A DNA stretch of 64,000 nucleotides, taken from positions 62,001 to 126,000 of the forward strand of contig JAILZT010000011.1 of the NCBI GenBank assembly GCA_023512345.1, read 5' to 3'. Both the position numbers and the translations under genes were made by a program. The notes beneath the pieces were generated by a model. It was not told the origin of the DNA and ran no database searches. It saw nothing but the letters and a program-made list of their open reading frames with translations. The first letter of the stretch is position 1; each line of letters begins with the position of its first letter. Source of the DNA: Paenibacillus sp. GTDB lineage: Bacteria > Bacillota > Bacilli > Paenibacillales > Paenibacillaceae. Shown in pieces: positions 50,410 through 58,528 of this stretch.

Positions 50410-51072
50410 CTATTTGTCCCCTTGATTCCATTCCTTGTAGAACTGATCAAGAAAATTCAGCATAAAATCATGCCTTTCCTCCGCCAGTTGCCGCCCATAT
50501 GTAGTATTCATTAAATATTTTAATTTTAGCAATTTTTCATAAAAATGATTAATCGCTGTGCCTTTGGAGTAATCTCGGTATTCTTCTTTCAAGGATTCGT
50601 CTCTTGGAGGCAATCCCGGGTCATAAATGGGACGGTCTTTCGCCCCTGAAAAAGCAAATACTCTGGCAATACCGATAGCCCCCAGCGCATCCAGACGATC
50701 CGCGTCCTGTACCACCTTACCTTCAACCGTACTCATGGGCTCCCCACCACCGCCACTATAAGACATCGTTTCTATGATCAGCATAATGTGGGTTATTTGT
50801 TCCTGTTCCGTAAGATGTGCTGTTAACCAGTTATGTACTTTTTGTAAACCTGCCTCTTTGGACGGATTAAGTTTCTCGTCAGCAACATCATGCAGCAAAG
50901 CAGCCATCGTGCATATAAAAGCATCCGCTTTTTCAATCTGTGCAATAGCACCTGCTGTATTTCTGACTCTGTCGGAGTGCCACCAATCATGCCCAGTTGT
51001 ATCTTGTCCAAGCTGCTCCTTAACGAACTCTTCAGTCTGGGAAATAATGTGCAATTGATTCATTGGTTTCAT
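50410..51072 (-). CDS. HD domain-containing hydrolase (YedJ/YpgQ type)
   Basis: A 220-residue HD-fold phosphohydrolase. The metal-binding residues are in GHDWWHSDRVRNTA (first His), ALLHDVADEK (His-Asp pair) and VQDADRLDALGAIG (last Asp), followed by YSKGTAINHFYEKLLKLK, a stretch seen in YedJ/YpgQ proteins. Bacillus YpgQ hydrolyses nucleoside triphosphates to pyrophosphate. The ATG at 51072 follows AAAGGGG; a longer frame to 51276 runs into the divergent GNAT gene and is not real. Confidence 0.88.
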   Translation of the reverse strand: MKPMNQLHIISQTEEFVKEQLGQDTTGHDWWHSDRVRNTAGAIAQIEKADAFICTMAALLHDVADEKLNPSKEAGLQKVHNWLTAHLTEQEQITHIMLIIETMSYSGGGGEPMSTVEGKVVQDADRLDALGAIGIARVFAFSGAKDRPIYDPGLPPRDESLKEEYRDYSKGTAINHFYEKLLKLKYLMNTTYGRQLAEERHDFMLNFLDQFYKEWNQGDK

Positions 51073-51154
51073 TTTATAAAAACCCCTTTGCGCTCTATAG
51101 TTCATCCTATTATACTTTCTTTGAGGAAGAAAACCATGATAAAGGAGCGTAACT

Positions 51155-51553
51155 ATGAATATTACATACAAAATTAATGCCCCACTCGAAGCGGCAGAGG
51201 TCGCGGAAATATTTAAAAGCTCTGGAATTAAACGGCCTGTCGATGATTTGAACCGTATCGGTAAGATGATCGCCAACGCGGATGTTCTTGTCTCAGCATG
51301 GGATGGCGAGAACCCTGTTGGGATCGCGCGCGCTATTACAGACCACGTCTACTGCTGCTATTTATCTGATCTGGCCGTACGAATGGATTATCAAAAGATG
51401 GGCATTGGCAAGGAGCTAGTGAATGTTCTAAAGGGTCATTTAGGCAAAGAGGTGATGCTCCTGCTGCTAGCAGCCCCCTCTGCCATGGAATACTATCCGA
51501 AAATCGGCTTCGACAAGCTGGACAGTGCGTTCATAGTTGCTAGAGCAAAATAG
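51155..51553 (+). CDS. GNAT family N-acetyltransferase (short type)
   Basis: A 132-residue protein with the GNAT core: strand DLAVRMDYQKMGIGKELVNVLKGHL containing the Gln-x2-Gly-x-Gly/Ala acetyl-CoA loop, and the C-terminal YYPKIGFDKLDSAFIVAR. A tighter match among relatives is the single-domain ArgA/YhbS-like group. AAGGAG lies upstream of the ATG. It is divergent from the HD hydrolase gene; the acceptor is unknown. Confidence 0.88.
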   Translation: MNITYKINAPLEAAEVAEIFKSSGIKRPVDDLNRIGKMIANADVLVSAWDGENPVGIARAITDHVYCCYLSDLAVRMDYQKMGIGKELVNVLKGHLGKEVMLLLLAAPSAMEYYPKIGFDKLDSAFIVARAK

Positions 51554-51587
51554 GCTGGTTTGAATTTAGAAGTTAATGTGGAATCAG

Positions 51588-51653
51588 CCTACTTGGGCGG
51601 AATCAAGTGTATTTATACATTTGATTTGTTGAAATTAACCTACTGGGGCGGAA
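51588..51653. repeat. Two direct copies of CCTACTKGGGCGGAA flanking a repeated motif
   Basis: CCTACTTGGGCGGAA (51588-51602) and CCTACTGGGGCGGAA (51639-51653) are 51 bp apart. Between them is AAGTGTATTTATACA (51605-51619), also found at 48689-48704. Confidence 0.5.
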
Positions 51654-51690
51654 CTGATCGGATAAGGCTTGATACTAAAGGTTAAAAGAC

Positions 51691-51731
51691 AAAAGCTACT
51701 CCCACGGTTTAGATACCGGGGAATAGCTTTT
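51691..51731. terminator. Bidirectional terminator between the GNAT and GH2 genes
   Basis: AAAAGCTA / ATAGCTTTT plus TCCC / GGGGA stem, separated by one bulge, with T runs on the right and A runs on the left. Confidence 0.7.
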
Positions 51732-51775
51732 CTTAAATATTCGTAGACAACGTCTTTTAAGTCTCGCTTTATACC

Positions 51776-53536
51776 TTATTTCCCTTCATTAATCGCCCTA
51801 ATGACCTCTAAAGGAAGCTTAGGTACTCGGTCATACGTCAGCAGTCCGTTGATCTCTTGTTCGACATCTGTTAGCTGGGTGTAGCAATAGCCCTGAACTA
51901 CACCGGACAGCAGCATAGGCCCTACTACAGCCCGCAGACGTTCCGCGAAGTCCTCATCGTTCTCAGCACCGGAGTATCCCCATCCGTCCCAATCGCTCTT
52001 TTTATAGGCTACACCACCGAATTCTGTAATCAGGATCGGCTGATCCTGATAGGGGAACCCCTCTACCGCGAGCTTCCGGTAACCTGGCATCCCACTTACT
52101 GCTTTTTCCACTGAAGAATAGCGTTCCTCCAGCACCTCACGCCGCCACTCATAGTCATGAATATTGAACAAGTCTGTACTCACCAACTCCCAGCCGTCAT
52201 TCGAGACTACGGGACGCATTGGATCCAATGATTTAGTTAAATGATACATCGCCTGAGCATGCTGCTGCTGTTGCTTATCAATGGCTATATTAGGAACGCC
52301 CCAACTCTCGTTAAGCGGTACCCATACAACAATGGACGGGTGATTATAATCCCGCTCGATACTCTCTTGCCATTCACTCGTGAACCGACGGACATACTCT
52401 TCGGAATATTCATAGGCGTTAGCCGCTTCACCCCATACGAGAAGGCCCAGCTTATCACACCAATACAAGTAACGAGGGTCTTCCAGCTTCTGATGCTTGC
52501 GGGCACCGTTGAAGCCCATTTCTTTGGTCAGCTCCACATCTTGTCTGATTGCATCGTCGCTTGGTGGAGTCAAATTCCCATCCGGAAAGTAGCCCTGATC
52601 CAGCACCAGCTTCATGAAATAAGTACGGTTATTCAAACAAAGCTTGCCGCTCTCAATGGATATTTTGCGCATCCCGAAGTAGCTGGTGACTTCATCCAGA
52701 ACCTTATCCCCATCCAGTAGTGTAAAAGTAACATCATACAGGTTCGGGTGCTCCGGTGACCACCATCTTCCCAAGCCGTGATCATTGAAATCACTAAGAT
52801 TTATGCTTCTGCACTCATGCGCATTACGGACAGAGTAGGAATCACGGGTTACCGGCTGACCTTCGAATGAAATATCCACCTGCAGCTTTAATTCATCTGA
52901 CTTTATGGAGCCTTTTACAAAAGAACGGATCTCTATGCTCTTTTTATCAATATCTGGTGTAAGCTTTACCTTTTCCATATATACAGGAGATACGGCCTCC
53001 ATCCAGACCGTTTGCCAAATTCCAGTGGTTCTCGTATAAAAGATACTGGCCGAATCGGTTTTCCAATACTGCTTGCCCCTCGGAAGGGTTACGTCCGTGC
53101 TATAATCCACAGCTTTGACTACAATTATATTGTTCTTTTCCTTAGCCCCTATTGCAACCGTGATATCAGCATAGAATGGTGTGTGTCCGCCTTCGTGCTT
53201 AGCAACCAGAGTCCCGTTAACCCAAACTGAGGCTTCATAATCAACAGCTCCGAAATGCAGCAATAGCTTTTTCCCCGCAAAATGTTCCGGAATTTCGAGC
53301 TCCCTCCGGTACCATACCGTATCATGAAAGTCTGGATCGCCAATCCCACTTAAGCTGCTCTGAAAGGCAAAAGGGACCTGAATACGTTGTTGTAAGGCTT
53401 GATCTCCCGTATGCCAGTTCTCGGCGTCCCCTACTTGATCGTCATCAAACTCAAATTCCCATTCCCCATTTAGATTAACCCACGCCTCCCGAACAAACTG
53501 CGGCCGAGGATACTCTGTACGATATTGCTGCTGCAT
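51776..53536 (-). CDS. Glycoside hydrolase family 2 enzyme (beta-galactosidase/glucuronidase type)
   Basis: A 586-residue GH2 protein without signal peptide. Domains in order: an N-terminal jelly roll (residues about 20-175, LNGEWEFEFDDD and VWVNGTLVAKHEGGHTPF), an immunoglobulin-like domain, then a TIM barrel. The acid/base Glu is in VWVPLNESWGV and the nucleophile in PILITEFGGVAY. It probably hydrolyses imported oligosaccharides in the cytoplasm. The start at 53536 has GGAGG 8 nt upstream inside a 15-nt longer frame. Last gene of the locus read from the YesN/YesM pair. Confidence 0.9.
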   Translation of the reverse strand: MQQQYRTEYPRPQFVREAWVNLNGEWEFEFDDDQVGDAENWHTGDQALQQRIQVPFAFQSSLSGIGDPDFHDTVWYRRELEIPEHFAGKKLLLHFGAVDYEASVWVNGTLVAKHEGGHTPFYADITVAIGAKEKNNIIVVKAVDYSTDVTLPRGKQYWKTDSASIFYTRTTGIWQTVWMEAVSPVYMEKVKLTPDIDKKSIEIRSFVKGSIKSDELKLQVDISFEGQPVTRDSYSVRNAHECRSINLSDFNDHGLGRWWSPEHPNLYDVTFTLLDGDKVLDEVTSYFGMRKISIESGKLCLNNRTYFMKLVLDQGYFPDGNLTPPSDDAIRQDVELTKEMGFNGARKHQKLEDPRYLYWCDKLGLLVWGEAANAYEYSEEYVRRFTSEWQESIERDYNHPSIVVWVPLNESWGVPNIAIDKQQQQHAQAMYHLTKSLDPMRPVVSNDGWELVSTDLFNIHDYEWRREVLEERYSSVEKAVSGMPGYRKLAVEGFPYQDQPILITEFGGVAYKKSDWDGWGYSGAENDEDFAERLRAVVGPMLLSGVVQGYCYTQLTDVEQEINGLLTYDRVPKLPLEVIRAINEGK

Positions 53537-53558
53537 ATCTAATTCCTCCATTCATCTA

Positions 53559-55166
53559 CTAGGATCTAATACGGTCTCTATATTCCTTAGGCGATAGCCC
53601 ACTTAGGGTTCTGAATACTCTATTAAAATGACGTACGTTCGTAAATCCCGTCTCATCGGCAATTACACCAATTTTTTCATTCGTAAAAGCTAACTTCTTC
53701 TTAGCTTCCTCTATTCGGATATAAGTCAGGTGCTCAATAAAGGTGATGCCTGTTCTCTGCTTGAATAAAGTGCTGAAATAGGCTGGATTCAAAAACACCT
53801 CGTCTGCAACATCCTTGAGGGTAAGTGGATGCCGAAAATGTAGTTCGACATACCGCTGTGCTGAAGCAATCGGATCTCTATCCTGATGCTCTCTGGATTC
53901 AGAGATACATTCCGTTAGTCGGCTGAGCAGGCCCTGACATTGTTCGATCAGCTCCTGTCGGGAGGAAAGCGCACAAATTTCGAACAAGACTTTGCGGATA
54001 TCCTTCGACCCGAGCCAACGTTCCGTTACTCCCAGCTCCTCTGACAATTCGTAATAATACAGCAGCAGCTTGCAGATTTGTTGATGAATGCTTTCCGGGG
54101 ATTGAGCAGAGCTGCAGAGCTCGTCTATTAGCTGCTCTACCATTTTGCTAATATTCTCCTGCTTAGCTTCAACAATTGACCTCTCCAGCATCTCCCACGA
54201 CCACTTTTTGGACCCGTTGCCCAAATGAGAGTTTCCGGTCATTGCAGCATACTCCAGCAGATTGTCGCCTCCGACAATCAACCGATACAGAAGTGCGATT
54301 TCGGCTTCGTTATAAGCCTTTGGAATTCCCTGAAGTCCTTCCACTGGACTGCTGATTCCAATAGTAACCGTCATATTGGATAACGCACGAATCTGCCTGC
54401 GGATCATATCTCCAAGTGAACCTGGGCTTGCCAAAATCTGCTGCGGCTCAGCTACATTAAGGAGTGCAACGACCTCTGTATCTGACAAGACGAAGCTGAG
54501 TCCCTTCGCATGACGGTCAATCATTTCCTGCACAAATTGCTGAATATACAGCTGAAATAAGGAAGCATCGTTGCGTTGATAACGCTCCTTCTCTACGGAA
54601 TGCTTATCCAGCTTAATCACCATGCATACGAAATAAGGGTGCTCGAAGGAAATCCCCATCTCACTTAGCAGCTTGATTTCGCTTTCATCCATCTTGCCTT
54701 TTAACAAGCTTTCGATCAGGTGCTCCGTAAGATGGCGGCGAACTGTTGGCTGTGCCCCCCAGGAGGTATCTGGCTTCGGCTTGATCTGCCGTTTATGAAT
54801 CTCCAGCTTCAGCTTTTCCAGTACACGCGCCAGCTCTTCACGTTCAATCGGCTTAGTTAAATAATCCCTTGCACCCTGTCTCATGGATTGCTGAACATAA
54901 GCAAATTCATCGTAACCACTGACCACAACAGTCATTAAATCCTTAAAACGTCCACCCGCCAGCTGCTGCAGCTGAATACCATCCATTCTCGGCATACGAA
55001 TATCGGTCAGAAGTACTTCGGGTGCGAACTCTTCCAGTTTGTCAAGCGCTTCATACCCATCACAGGCTTCGCCAACAACCTCCCAGTTCTCATCCAGACT
55101 CGTAATCATCTTGCGAAGTCCTTTTCGAAAAATAGACTCATCGTCGACGATCAGAATTTTAGGCAT
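53559..55166 (-). CDS. Response regulator, AraC type (YesN family)
   Basis: A 535-residue regulator with an N-terminal receiver domain (acidic pair DDESIF, phospho-acceptor Asp in VLLTDIRMPRMDG, Lys in LTKPIEREEL), a long middle region and a C-terminal double helix-turn-helix of AraC type (DVADEVFLNPAYFSTLFKQR, IGVIADETGFTNVRHFNRVF). It should activate the surrounding sugar genes when phosphorylated by the YesM-type kinase, whose gene overlaps its start by 8 bp. The RBS GGGAGG lies within the end of that gene. Confidence 0.95.
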   Translation of the reverse strand: MPKILIVDDESIFRKGLRKMITSLDENWEVVGEACDGYEALDKLEEFAPEVLLTDIRMPRMDGIQLQQLAGGRFKDLMTVVVSGYDEFAYVQQSMRQGARDYLTKPIEREELARVLEKLKLEIHKRQIKPKPDTSWGAQPTVRRHLTEHLIESLLKGKMDESEIKLLSEMGISFEHPYFVCMVIKLDKHSVEKERYQRNDASLFQLYIQQFVQEMIDRHAKGLSFVLSDTEVVALLNVAEPQQILASPGSLGDMIRRQIRALSNMTVTIGISSPVEGLQGIPKAYNEAEIALLYRLIVGGDNLLEYAAMTGNSHLGNGSKKWSWEMLERSIVEAKQENISKMVEQLIDELCSSAQSPESIHQQICKLLLYYYELSEELGVTERWLGSKDIRKVLFEICALSSRQELIEQCQGLLSRLTECISESREHQDRDPIASAQRYVELHFRHPLTLKDVADEVFLNPAYFSTLFKQRTGITFIEHLTYIRIEEAKKKLAFTNEKIGVIADETGFTNVRHFNRVFRTLSGLSPKEYRDRIRS

Positions 55167-56970
55167 CCCCGTAATCCTCCCTTCTTTGACCTGGCAAATA
55201 CATCACAGGCAGTCGAAGTACTGCTCGAAAACCTTGAAAGGGCATGCTCTCTAAGGACAGCCCATACTCTACTCCGTAATGAAGAACGATCCGCCGATGA
55301 ACATTTAGCAGACCATTCCCCGATTGACCACCCAAGTCGGTTGTATTCTGCAAATGGGACCGCAAAGACTCCAGTGTCTCCGCATTCATACCGATGCCAT
55401 CATCCTCTACTGTAATCATAAGGACATTATTTTCTTTTACCGCAGAAAGTGAAATATGCCCCTCGCCTACACCTTTGTCCAATGCATGATTAATCGAATT
55501 CTCTACCAGCGGTTGAATCATCAGCGGAATGACCTTACAATCCAATACCGAAGGCTCTATATTCATCTCAAAAATAATACGTTCCTCATACCGCATCTGC
55601 TGGATTTTCATATAACCGACCACATGATCCAGCTCATCCCCCAGCGTCACATGCTCTTTACGCCCACTAAGACTGTAGCGCAGCAGCTTACTTAAGTTGT
55701 TCGCCATGGTTATGATTTCGCGGTTACCTTCCATTTCGGCATACATGCTAATCGATCCTAAGGTGTTATATAAAAAGTGCGGATTAATTTTACTCTGGAG
55801 AGCAGCAATTTGCGCGTCTTTTTCCCGAATTTCAGTCTCATACAATAAATATCCAAGCTCACTTAATTTGGCTACCATCCCGTTAAAAGAATGACCCAGT
55901 ACCCCAACCTCGTCAGTACCCGTTACCGGAAAATGAATTCGGATATCTCCACGCTCGACATTCCGCATCAGGCGGCTAAGCTTACGCAGTGGTTGTGTGA
56001 TTCTGTAAGCTATGAACACATACAGCAGCAGAGCCAGTCCCACGCAGGTTACGCCAATCAGGATAATATATTTGCGCAATATATCAGTGTCTTTCATAAG
56101 GCTTGCTATGGGGACGACACCTACTGTAATCCATCCGGTCACTTCAGAGGTTACGTGCGAGACCAACAGGCCTTTACCCGTGGCCTGGACATGGTTTACG
56201 CCTTCTCCCGTTTTGCCCAAATAGAGCGACGGATCTACTTTCTCCTCACTGTTATCTTTGCGTATGACCAGTTTACCAGTATCGTCTGCAATATATAGAG
56301 ACTCCTTGGCATCAAGCTTTACTCGGGACAGGATCTCGCTTATGAACTTAGTATCCACATCAATGACAATGTATCCGAGGGTTTCTCCGCTGTCGAAGCT
56401 CCGCAACTCTCTTGCGATCGAGAAGGCTTTATACACATTCCCGCCCGTTGAGCTTACATCATGGGTGGCAACAAAGATGGGCTGCCCATAATGCCCCTGA
56501 AACTTATTAAGCCACTCTAGGTTTTCGTCCAGCTTATAGGTTGTCACATACTGGCTCTCGGGAAGGACGACATAGGATGCACCACCCGCTCCATATAAAG
56601 AAACGCCCAGTATATCGACTCTGCCGTTAAGAAAGACCTGTGTTACAAAATTGTTCAGTTCACTGATTTCATCCAGTGTTAAGGGCTGTCCCGGGGTCCT
56701 TTTGGTTTCGAGATAATTCGTAACCTTAGGATATTGATAGGGCATCACTGTTAATCGGTTCAGCTCATTCATGTAGGTATCGATATTCAACGTAAGTTGC
56801 TTCAAGGTCTGAAGCTGGTAATCCCCGACCTTGCTTTCGGTAGTTTCGGCGAAGCGGACATAAGCAAAATAGCCCATCAGCCCCAGCGGAAGCATAATGA
56901 AGACGACATTAATCAGAATAAGCTTACGCGCTAGTGCCAGATTCCGAAACCAACTCCCGAATACCTTCAA
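55159..56970 (-). CDS. Sensor histidine kinase (YesM family)
   Basis: A 603-residue membrane kinase. Two transmembrane helices (about residues 14-35 and 295-318) flank an extracellular sensor domain of about 260 residues; a HAMP region (YRITQPLRKLSRLMRNVERG) follows. The phosphorylated His is in QSKINPHFLYNTLGS, the YesM type, with ATP-binding QPLVENSINHAL and DDGIGM. It starts at TTG with GGGGAG 7 nt upstream. Together with the next gene it forms the two-component system; the adjacent lipoprotein may deliver the ligand. Confidence 0.95.
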   Translation of the reverse strand: MKVFGSWFRNLALARKLILINVVFIMLPLGLMGYFAYVRFAETTESKVGDYQLQTLKQLTLNIDTYMNELNRLTVMPYQYPKVTNYLETKRTPGQPLTLDEISELNNFVTQVFLNGRVDILGVSLYGAGGASYVVLPESQYVTTYKLDENLEWLNKFQGHYGQPIFVATHDVSSTGGNVYKAFSIARELRSFDSGETLGYIVIDVDTKFISEILSRVKLDAKESLYIADDTGKLVIRKDNSEEKVDPSLYLGKTGEGVNHVQATGKGLLVSHVTSEVTGWITVGVVPIASLMKDTDILRKYIILIGVTCVGLALLLYVFIAYRITQPLRKLSRLMRNVERGDIRIHFPVTGTDEVGVLGHSFNGMVAKLSELGYLLYETEIREKDAQIAALQSKINPHFLYNTLGSISMYAEMEGNREIITMANNLSKLLRYSLSGRKEHVTLGDELDHVVGYMKIQQMRYEERIIFEMNIEPSVLDCKVIPLMIQPLVENSINHALDKGVGEGHISLSAVKENNVLMITVEDDGIGMNAETLESLRSHLQNTTDLGGQSGNGLLNVHRRIVLHYGVEYGLSLESMPFQGFRAVLRLPVMYLPGQRREDYGDA

Positions 56971-57006
56971 CCGTCTTCTCCCCTTTTTCCCTTGGACACT
57001 TTAACT

Positions 57007-58323
57007 TTATTTCTTCAGCTGCTGATTAATCCGCTCTACCGCATGATGCAATGCCTGCTCAGGTGTCTGCTGTTTATAGATCATCTTCTCAAACTGGCGG
57101 ATAATTTCTTCATTAATCGTCCACTGCTTCACATTTCTTGGCCAGTACACGACATAGTTGGCGGTTGTGGCATAATCGCTGCGGAATTTCAAATCTGTGA
57201 ACTCCTTACTCTCCACTACTTTTTTGGAGCTTGGAACATGACCGGCCCTCGCCCACAAATACCCATGCTCCACCGTCCATTTGGCAAAGGTAACCGCTGC
57301 CTTCCGTTTCTCCTCATTCATCTCACCTTTGGCTGGAATTGCGAGCGTATGCGAATCACCCCAAACCGCTGGATGATCATATATGACTGGGACCGGAACG
57401 ACACCCAATTCAAGATCTTTATCTTTTTCAAAAGCGCCCGTCCCCCACACACCAGTGATCAAAACCGCAGCCTGACCCTCATAAAACATCTTGAAGGCAT
57501 CATTAATATTAGGTGGAATAAGCTCTTTCTTGTACAAACTGTCTACAAATTCCAGCGCCTTCAGGGAGTTGGAATTATCGAAGGTAGCCTCCGAACCTTC
57601 CGGATTGTAAAAGGCTCCTCCCCCATCCATTTGATTGTATAAGCTCCACCACAGCCATACCGAATCTATTCGTGTGCTGGGCATTGCTAGGGGTGCAACT
57701 ACAGGTGGAATCGCTTTCTTAACACGCTCCAAGAATCGGGTGAAGCCTTCTTCGCCGGGTTCAATGATCGGTTTATCATTAGCATCCAGCAATCCCGCTT
57801 CCCGTAAGTACTTCTTATTGTAATAGAGCACAAGAGCATGAGTGTCCAGCGGAATCGCATAATGTTTTCCCCCATATAAAGTAGACTCTATGATGTTGGA
57901 ATTGAACATACTCCAATCCAATCCAGACTGGGCCGCCGACGCATCCAGCTCTTCGATATATCCGTTTTGCACGAATTGAGGCAGATTGGTGGAGTGAATA
58001 ATCGCCAGATCCGGTGCATTTCCTGCTAAAATAGCAGTTCGCAGCCTTGTATAATAATCATCCAACCGAGAATTAATCTGATCAATCTTAATGTCCTTAT
58101 GCTCCTGATTGAACTGTTCCACAAGCTGTGTCATGAACACATTATCTCCCCCACTAAAGGGAGTCCAGTATTCCAGTGTCACCGACTGGGAGGCTGCCGG
58201 CTTGGGCTCCTTAGTAGAATGCGCTGTGCATCCACTCAGGACAATCACGACCGAAAGTATACATATTGAAAGAAAAGTCGGTCTGCGCCAATTCTTTTCT
58301 GCAGAGAGTCTGGAATCTCTCAT
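57007..58323 (-). CDS. Extracellular solute-binding lipoprotein, second copy
   Basis: A 438-residue substrate-binding protein of the sugar-ABC family 1 type. The lipobox LSGC follows a hydrophobic helix (FLSICILSVVIVLSGC), so it is anchored at the outer face of the membrane. Fold markers: YWTPFSGGDNVFM, APDLAIIHSTNLPQF, IPLDTHALVLYYNKKYLREAG, GVWGTGAFEKD and FAKWTVEHG. It has the same length and plan as the binding protein at 62155, so the two are paralogues. It has no permease of its own and is followed by the YesM kinase, so it may act in sensing. The start at 58323 has GGGAGG at 10 nt. Confidence 0.9.
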   Translation of the reverse strand: MRDSRLSAEKNWRRPTFLSICILSVVIVLSGCTAHSTKEPKPAASQSVTLEYWTPFSGGDNVFMTQLVEQFNQEHKDIKIDQINSRLDDYYTRLRTAILAGNAPDLAIIHSTNLPQFVQNGYIEELDASAAQSGLDWSMFNSNIIESTLYGGKHYAIPLDTHALVLYYNKKYLREAGLLDANDKPIIEPGEEGFTRFLERVKKAIPPVVAPLAMPSTRIDSVWLWWSLYNQMDGGGAFYNPEGSEATFDNSNSLKALEFVDSLYKKELIPPNINDAFKMFYEGQAAVLITGVWGTGAFEKDKDLELGVVPVPVIYDHPAVWGDSHTLAIPAKGEMNEEKRKAAVTFAKWTVEHGYLWARAGHVPSSKKVVESKEFTDLKFRSDYATTANYVVYWPRNVKQWTINEEIIRQFEKMIYKQQTPEQALHHAVERINQQLKK

Positions 58324-58407
58324 TTGAAATAAGCCTCCCATCTTACTAAAATTATTAGAATAGGATTAGTCGCACTGCGATGAATGTTTGGACTTCCGGC
58401 CGCTGTT

Positions 58408-58459
58408 GTCTACAGATTTCTTTGATTGATACCGCTCCTCGCGGTAGAAATCCGTAGAC
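58408..58459. repeat. Nested hairpin in the gap after the GH43 gene
   Basis: A 14-bp stem with one mismatch (58408-58421 with 58446-58459; arms GTCTACAGATTTCT / AGAAATCCGTAGAC) encloses a second hairpin ACCGC / GCGGT. There is no T run, so it is a repeat rather than a terminator. Confidence 0.55.
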
Positions 58460-58468
58460 AAAGGCGGT

Positions 58469-58515
58469 CGCTATCGCTCCTACAGTTCCAAAATTCCTCT
58501 CCGTCACTCCGTTCC
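58469..58515 (-). repeat. Dispersed intergenic repeat, copy 2
   Basis: In reverse complement it reads CGGAGAGGA, ATTTTGGAA and GAGCGATAGCG, as does 11968-12003 with small changes. Confidence 0.5.
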
Positions 58516-58528
58516 CTCTTCTTTAGTT

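Noticed and set aside
51073..51276. N-terminal extension of the HD hydrolase frame
   Set aside because: It would run through the promoter region and into the divergent GNAT gene. The family start and an RBS are at 51072.
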